Origin: CAWUIO01 sp963922455
GTDB taxonomy: Bacteria > Bacteroidota > Bacteroidia > Cytophagales > Microscillaceae
Assembly (NCBI GenBank): GCA_963922455.1
Contig: CAWUIO010000050.1
Coordinates: 1 to 45,873 of the forward strand
Direction: 5' to 3'
DNA: 45,873 bases
The translations under genes were made by a program, and so were the position numbers. Positions 41,078-45,873 of this stretch are shown piece by piece. How positions within the stretch are numbered: position 1 is the first letter of the stretch; each line of letters begins with the position of its first letter. The notes below the pieces were generated by a model. It searched no databases and was not told where the DNA came from. It saw only the letters and a program-made list of their open reading frames with translations.

Positions 41078-41806
41078 ATGAAAAGAAGCATCTTTTATTT
41101 ATTAATCTGCCTAAGCGCTCTACTTTTTGTATTTGTACCCCTAAGTTGTTCTAATTCCTCCGAAGCCTTTGTAAAAAAAGCTAGAGAGTTAATGCGTGAA
41201 GGGAAATTGGTGGAGGCCAAGGAGTTTTTAGATCGGGCTATAGAAAAAGATGCCAGTAACTACGATGCCTTCAATGCCCGTGGGGTGATTTATTTTGAGC
41301 AGCAAGAAACCGCCCAGTCCATTTTAGATTATAACCGGGCTATCGAGATTGATTCTCTGCAATACAAAGCTTTTCTTAACCGGGGCCTCGCCAAACGGGT
41401 CCTCGGCAATACCGAAGGGGCTTTGGCCGATTTTCAAATGGCCGTTCGTCTCAATCCAGATTCATCTGACACCTACTATAACCGAGGCATTATTTGGAGT
41501 GATTTGGGCAAATTTGCCCTGGCCCAAAAAGATCTGGAACGGGCCCGGGAAATTGATGCGGGAGATGCCAACATTTGGTATAGCCTGGGCAACTTGGCCT
41601 ATCGTCAAGATAAATGGGAAGAGGCCCGGCGCAATTTCCAGGAAACGGTTCAACGAAACTCTAAATTTGCCCGGGCCTATTATGATATGGCCTTAGCCGA
41701 GTTACAACTTGATAAAAAAGAAGCGGCGTGTCGCCACCTCAAACGGGCGGATCAACTTGAGCTATCCGAGGCAGCGGGAGCCTTGGCGCGTTACTGTGCC
41801 GAATAA
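41078..41806 (+). CDS. TPR-repeat lipoprotein
   Basis: 242 residues. Signal sequence (about 1-23) with a lipobox ending LSC (Cys24), so probably a lipoprotein, then about five tetratricopeptide repeats spanning the rest (for example AFNARGVIYFEQQETAQSIL, AFLNRGLAKRVLGNTEGALA, TYYNRGIIWSDLGKFALAQK, IWYSLGNLAYRQDKWEEARR), ending in a conserved ACRHLKRADQL. TPR lipoproteins serve as assembly platforms; the partner is unknown. It lies three bases from the end of the convergent NHLM exporter gene. Confidence 0.88.
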   Translation: MKRSIFYLLICLSALLFVFVPLSCSNSSEAFVKKARELMREGKLVEAKEFLDRAIEKDASNYDAFNARGVIYFEQQETAQSILDYNRAIEIDSLQYKAFLNRGLAKRVLGNTEGALADFQMAVRLNPDSSDTYYNRGIIWSDLGKFALAQKDLERAREIDAGDANIWYSLGNLAYRQDKWEEARRNFQETVQRNSKFARAYYDMALAELQLDKKEAACRHLKRADQLELSEAAGALARYCAE

Positions 41807-41809
41807 TAA

Positions 41810-43981
41810 CTACATCTTGATCAGCGCCGCGTAGGCTCCATCTAAACTGCGTAGCTTTTCGTGGGTGCCCCGCTCAATGATTTTACCATAACGTAAAACG
41901 ATAATTTCATCGCTGTCGCGTATGGTACTGAGTCGGTGGGCCACCACCAGTACCGAACAGGACCGCCTACGGATATTGTTTTCAATTTCTTTTTCGGTTA
42001 AAGGGTCTAAGGCCGAAGTGGCTTCATCCAAAATAAGGATGGAGGGATTTCCTACCAAAGCCCGGGCAATTTCAATGCGTTGGCGTTGGCCCCCACTTAG
42101 GTTGCGCCCTCCCTCACTGATGCGGCTATCGTAACCGTTTTTGCGGCTACCAATCACATCGTGAATCTGGGCATCCCGGGCCGCTTGGGTAATCAAATAA
42201 TCGGGTATGGTATTATCCCAGAGGGTAATGATTTCTTTGGTGGAGCCCTCAAACAAGAAAATATCTTGATCTACCATAGCCAGGGAGTTATTGATTACCT
42301 CGCGAGGGATTTGTTGTCGGGGCACCCCGTCTAGGAGTATTTCCCCTTCCCAAGGTTCGTATAATCCCGAAAGTAGCATAGCGATGGTCGATTTACCACT
42401 TCCCGAGCCTCCTACCAGGGCCACGCGTTCCCCCGGAGTGATCTGCAAGCTAAAATCTTCAATGAGCGGGGGAGCCAGTCTGCTATACCCAAAAGTGACA
42501 TTACGAAACTCAATATAGCCTTCTAGTTTGCGGGTGATGATTTCAAAATTAGGGTTTTCTCCAATTTTGAAGGCCGCTCTTTCGGTCTGAGGGTCCCGTT
42601 TGGCTTCCAAAATATCATTTAAACGGCTTATGTCTCCCTTCGCTTCTTGTAATCTTCCACCGAGCACTACCAATTCATCCACCGGCTCAGAGAAGCTCAT
42701 CATCAGGCTTTGAAAGGCTACCAGCATCCCTATGGTCATCTGCCCATTCATAATGAGTAAACTACCCAAAGTAAGTACCACCAAGGTGGTCAAAGCATTG
42801 AGCATTTGAGGCATAGTATTTAGGGTGATAGACAGGTAGGCCAAGCGCTGCTCCGCATTGATCATTTTGGTCATATAGGCTGCCCACTTTTTGAAGAAAT
42901 CATCTTCATCTCCTCGCGACTTGATCGTTTCAATCATTTGCAAGCCGCTCATGGCCACCCCATTCAGCTTCCCTTCTACTTGTTGCAGACGGCTATAACT
43001 TTCCTCTCTTTGGCCGGCGATAAAGCGGAGTAGAAAGACATTGAGTAGGGCAAAGGCCAGTCCGATGACAGAAAGGAGCACACTGTACTGCAGCATCACC
43101 AAGAAGAAAAAGAAAGCACTAAACAAGTCCAAAAGATTTTTGGCAAATTGATTAGAAACCAAATGGGCCACTTCATCATTGGTATCTACCCGCGCTCCGA
43201 TATCCCCGGCATAGCGTTGATAAAAGAAATCTACCGGGAGCCTCAAAATATGCCAGAAGAACTGGGAGGCAGTAGCCAGGGACATTTTGGTTTCCAAACG
43301 CAGGAGATACCGGTTGCGTAAGCCTTCTAGGGCTCCCCTTAAAACAGCCGTAATCCCCATCCCGATTACGAGCGGGACAAACCAGTCGCGCAGGCCTTCT
43401 ACCAAGATATTATCTACAAATACCTGGGTAAAGACCGGGATAATAATGCTCGGGATAATGGACAGTAAACTCACCAAAACGATATAAAAGAAATCCCAGC
43501 GGTAATTTTTTAAACGGCCCAGTAAAGTAGGAAATAATTTTTCATTACGCCCGCCTTTTTCAAACTCAGCTCCCGGTTTCATGGTGAGGACTACCCCGGT
43601 AAAACTATCTTCCAACTGCTCCCAATTTACTTTGACGTGCCCATCGGCGGGGTCATTGATATACGCTTTCTTTTTATGGGGGTCTAAGCCTTCCAAAACC
43701 ACAAAGTGGTTAAAATTCCAGTGCAGGATGGCCGGGATCTGAATACTTTTAAGTTCCTGGGTTTCTTTCCGAAAACCTTTGGCCTCCATCCCGTAGCTGC
43801 GGGCCCCTTTGAGGATATTGCTGGCTTTACTGCCATCGCGGGTCACATCACAATCGTAGCGCAGCTGTTCCAGGGGAACAAAGCGGCCATAATGGCCCAA
43901 AATAATTCCCAAACAAGCGGCCCCGCACTCCACGGCTTCCATTTGCAGAAGGGTCGGGGTTTTTTTCCGTAACTTACTCAT
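41810..43981 (-). CDS. NHLM-type peptidase-containing ABC transporter (bacteriocin/RiPP exporter)
   Basis: 723-residue fusion of a C39 leader peptidase (residues 1-140), a six-helix ABC membrane domain (about 160-450) and an ATPase (about 480-723). Such exporters cut a precursor after a double-glycine-type leader and export the mature peptide. C39 triad: Cys19 (VECGAACL), His92 (HWNFNHFVV), Asp110 (INDPADG). ATPase: Walker A GGSGSGKST, signature LSGGQRQRIEIARAL, Walker B ILILDEATSALD, H-loop VAHRLSTIRDS. Lengths and the HlyD partner immediately upstream (23 bases) fit the NHLM (nitrile-hydratase-leader microcin) export system. All motifs are intact. No precursor peptide gene is visible. Confidence 0.93.
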   Translation of the reverse strand: MSKLRKKTPTLLQMEAVECGAACLGIILGHYGRFVPLEQLRYDCDVTRDGSKASNILKGARSYGMEAKGFRKETQELKSIQIPAILHWNFNHFVVLEGLDPHKKKAYINDPADGHVKVNWEQLEDSFTGVVLTMKPGAEFEKGGRNEKLFPTLLGRLKNYRWDFFYIVLVSLLSIIPSIIIPVFTQVFVDNILVEGLRDWFVPLVIGMGITAVLRGALEGLRNRYLLRLETKMSLATASQFFWHILRLPVDFFYQRYAGDIGARVDTNDEVAHLVSNQFAKNLLDLFSAFFFFLVMLQYSVLLSVIGLAFALLNVFLLRFIAGQREESYSRLQQVEGKLNGVAMSGLQMIETIKSRGDEDDFFKKWAAYMTKMINAEQRLAYLSITLNTMPQMLNALTTLVVLTLGSLLIMNGQMTIGMLVAFQSLMMSFSEPVDELVVLGGRLQEAKGDISRLNDILEAKRDPQTERAAFKIGENPNFEIITRKLEGYIEFRNVTFGYSRLAPPLIEDFSLQITPGERVALVGGSGSGKSTIAMLLSGLYEPWEGEILLDGVPRQQIPREVINNSLAMVDQDIFLFEGSTKEIITLWDNTIPDYLITQAARDAQIHDVIGSRKNGYDSRISEGGRNLSGGQRQRIEIARALVGNPSILILDEATSALDPLTEKEIENNIRRRSCSVLVVAHRLSTIRDSDEIIVLRYGKIIERGTHEKLRSLDGAYAALIKM

Positions 43982-44004
43982 AGATTGGTGCAGATTGAGT
44001 GGAA

Positions 44005-45246
44005 TTATTTCCAGTTAATGGATGGGAAGAGCAGGCTAATAGGCCGTACCCGATCAATGACGATATTGGCTTCGCAAAGGGTGCCGGCATTAATTTCTAA
44101 GGCTGGGCCTACCGCCGAGGTCCAGGCAAAGCCACTCACGGTTTGCGCAGTATCCAGGCTTACCACCAAGGCAATGGGCGATTGGTTTTCCGAAAATGTT
44201 TTTACCAGATCTTCATTTCCCAAGACGCGGGCCATACCGTAGCGGGTAGAAGGGTATTCGGAAACTTTCTTAACCCGGCCCGTCACATAACCGTGTTCCT
44301 CCACCTTAACGGTTGAGGGGGCCAGACGTACGACCATATTTTGCTTAATTTTTTTTCCTTCGTCGGGCGACACGTAGATGATACCCTCTAAGTCTTGCGA
44401 TATCCGGTTGGCCACTTCAATACTAATCACTGGCGAGCCCACTTCAATTAATTGCCCGTTTTTGGTCATCAACTCGATGACCTTTCCTTCGTATGGGCTT
44501 TTGACAAAGGCCGAAAGGGTATAACGCACGGTAATTTCATCAATTTGCTGTCGGAGTTCCCGAATATCGTTTTCTAGGTCTTCAAGCTCTTGTTTTTGGG
44601 GAATATTGGCATTGAGCAATTCATTATTGATCCGGCGAAGTTCATTTTCCAACAAAATATCATTGCGTTGGGCCCGGATATAGGCCAATCGTACCGAGTT
44701 AAGCTCTTCCCTTCCCTGGCTTTTGTTTTCGTAATACTCTTCCAGGTTGGAGATTTGTTCCTCCAACATTTTCGCTTCCGACTCGGCCGAAGCGATATTA
44801 TCTTCCAGTTCGTATTTTTTTTCGTATTGCAGACGTATTTGCGGGGAAATAATGCTGTACGCCACTACATTATCGCGCTTATCTTTTAGATAGGATAGTT
44901 TTTCTTTGGCATTGGCAATTTGTAATTGCAGTTCAGGCTGGGCCACGATCGCTACGGTATCATTTCTTTGGATAAAATCCCCTTCTTCTACCAGCAGTTG
45001 GTTCACAATCCCCGAGCCCAAGAGCGTTACCTCGGCAATCCCCCCCGATTGGATCAAAATCCCTTTTCCTTGGACGGTCTTGGGGAGTTTGCCAAAAATG
45101 GCCCAACCCAAAAAGGCAATGACCAGCCCGGTAAGTCCCAAGAGGGCCAGCCAGCTACGGGAGTTGGTTACTTGAATCAGTTCGTGAATATTATCGGGGG
45201 AAGACAGTTTTTCCAGTGCCTTTTTCCGGAATAGCGTTTGCGCCAT
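44005..45246 (-). CDS. NHLM-type HlyD-family secretion protein
   Basis: Periplasmic adaptor of the HlyD/membrane-fusion type that links the ABC exporter to the outer part of the secretion path. 413 residues: cytoplasmic N-terminus, one transmembrane helix (about 31-52), a lipoyl-like half (VQGKGILIQSGGIAEVTLLG, then VVNQLL-type strand and IQRNDTVAIVAQPELQLQI), a coiled-coil hairpin (about 95-240), second lipoyl half (FVKSPYEGKVIELMTKNGQL) and a beta-barrel (ALVVSLDTAQTVSGFAWTSA). First gene of the two-gene exporter operon. The upstream region holds repeat R10 but no precursor gene. Confidence 0.9.
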   Translation of the reverse strand: MAQTLFRKKALEKLSSPDNIHELIQVTNSRSWLALLGLTGLVIAFLGWAIFGKLPKTVQGKGILIQSGGIAEVTLLGSGIVNQLLVEEGDFIQRNDTVAIVAQPELQLQIANAKEKLSYLKDKRDNVVAYSIISPQIRLQYEKKYELEDNIASAESEAKMLEEQISNLEEYYENKSQGREELNSVRLAYIRAQRNDILLENELRRINNELLNANIPQKQELEDLENDIRELRQQIDEITVRYTLSAFVKSPYEGKVIELMTKNGQLIEVGSPVISIEVANRISQDLEGIIYVSPDEGKKIKQNMVVRLAPSTVKVEEHGYVTGRVKKVSEYPSTRYGMARVLGNEDLVKTFSENQSPIALVVSLDTAQTVSGFAWTSAVGPALEINAGTLCEANIVIDRVRPISLLFPSINWK

Positions 45247-45387
45247 ATCGTTTTGATTTTTAATAGCTTAGGGCTAAGCAAGCTCTAGAGTGCGTGGGAC
45301 GTGCGTGTCCCTTAAATTGTGAAAATTAGAGATTAATCACTCAAAAAGCAAGCCTATTTTATTCACGGCTCAGCAATTCTTAAAATT
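45247..45387. other. Upstream region of the NHLM exporter operon
   Basis: About 140 bases between the HlyD start and repeat R10. A short inverted repeat GGGAC/GTCCC (45296-45311) lies here; no clear TAnnTTTG promoter is seen on the minus strand, so the promoter may lie elsewhere or be of a variant type. Confidence 0.35.
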
Positions 45388-45524
45388 TGGGGCTGCCCCC
45401 GCGCTTATACCAAGCTAGCCCTATTGACAAAAGGGTAGCGCGCGGGGTCGGGCTTTCGCTACTCGCTGCCTCTCCCCGCCGGGCCTACACGAGCTCAAAC
45501 AGGCCGCTCTATCCCTCAGCCAAT
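45388..45524 (-). repeat. GC-rich hairpin element R10 (subtype a)
   Basis: Tail TGGGGCTGCCCCC at 45388, head CTATCCCTCAGCCAAT ending 45524. Variable stem: CCCCGCGC (45397-45404) pairs 8/8 with GCGCGGGG (45440-45447), 35-base loop. A purine tract (GAGAGGAGAGAAATGAGAGG) follows the head directly, as near R1/R2. Confidence 0.85.
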
Positions 45525-45572
45525 CTGAGAGGAGAGAAATGAGAGGAGAGATGCGAGAGGAGAGAAGGGGGG

Positions 45573-45873
45573 AAAGCAGTGGCTAGGCCTTGTCATCTCG
45601 ACCGCAGGGAGGGATCTTAGTCCTTGGGAATTAAGGCGTCTCATACAAAAACGGGCGCCGGACAATTATAGCGGGAAAATGCATGTATCACGAAGTCTTA
45701 GACGCTAAGACTAGGGAAGGGGGCTTAGAAAGCAGTTGCTAGGCCAGAGATCTTAGTCCTTGGGAATTAAGGCGTCTGATACAAAACGGGCGCCGGAAAA
45801 TTATAGGGTGAAGATGCTTGCCTCACGAAGTCTTAGCGAGACGCTAAGACTAGGGAAGCTAATTGGAAAGCAG
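45573..45873. repeat. Tandem repeat, ~136-156-base units, running off the right edge
   Basis: Two units and the start of a third: each begins AAAGCAG (45573, 45729, 45867) and contains GATCTTAGTCCTTGGGAATT (45613 and 45749), GGGCGCCGG and a hairpin. The hairpin stem is AGTCTTAG/CTAAGACT with loop ACG in unit 1 and AGTCTTAGCG/CGCTAAGACT with loop AGA in unit 2. Unit 1 has an extra ~20 bases including CTCGACCGCAGGGAGGGATC, a motif similar to common Bacteroidota intergenic repeats. No coding potential. Confidence 0.8.

Noticed and set aside
45573..45873. CRISPR array at the right edge
   Set aside because: The repeated units are about 140 bases with most of the unit conserved, not short repeats with unique spacers, and no cas genes are in the window.

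Overview
The window looks like the chromosome of a Bacteroidota (Cytophagia/Saprospiria-grade) bacterium. Evidence is the family content (GSCFA protein, DUF3667 protein, S15/CocE peptidase, FloA-type flotillin, pyrR, rpsF-rpsR-rplI order), the lack of clear Shine-Dalgarno sequences, and a promoter ahead of rpsF matching the Bacteroidota TTTG / TAnnTTTG pattern. Finer placement is not possible from the sequence alone.

Region 1 (1-6.1 kb) is an accessory island. A two-gene IS91-type element (tyrosine recombinase plus HUH/Y2 transposase, minus strand) sits at 14-2039. The transposase is split by a one-base slip in an A-run, and the recombinase probably lost its first codons to another A-run slip. 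Next come five small AT-richer genes, all on the plus strand: two secreted proteins, a frameshifted SUKH/SMI1-KNR4 immunity-like gene and two unknowns. Several gaps between them hold long imperfect palindromes resembling integron attC sites. A solo 66-bp copy of the IS91 transposase 3' end closes the island at 6038-6103.

Region 2 (6.6-25 kb) is ordinary chromosome: msrA, a secreted S15 peptidase, a flavin-reductase-like protein, a membrane GAF sensor, an ECF sigma factor with a putative membrane anti-sigma partner, ftsX, a TerC-family protein, a PiT-like permease, an MDR oxidoreductase, DUF3667 and GSCFA proteins, and the rpsF-rpsR-rplI operon with its promoter and terminator.

Region 3 (25-45.9 kb) holds a coiled-coil membrane protein, a sugar acyltransferase/GT-C pair, an LDH2-type dehydrogenase, HTTM-like membrane genes, a TPR/HATPase sensor overlapping a receiver/coiled-coil gene, three glycosyltransferases, pyrR, floA, a TPR lipoprotein, and two of the components of an NHLM-type peptide (bacteriocin/RiPP) exporter. 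The right edge is tandem repeats.

The strongest unexplained signal is a family of about 130-150 bp GC-rich elements, with nine clear copies (R1-R5, R7-R10; the label R6 was given to a doubtful match that I rejected). Each has a conserved head and tail, while an internal 7-11 bp stem changes sequence from copy to copy yet stays perfectly self-complementary in eight of nine. Three neighbouring pairs lie head-to-head in intergenic gaps, one copy is inserted in frame inside a glycosyltransferase gene, and two copies are nested in a longer (~270 bp) element with terminal inverted repeats. None lies in the 2-6 kb island.
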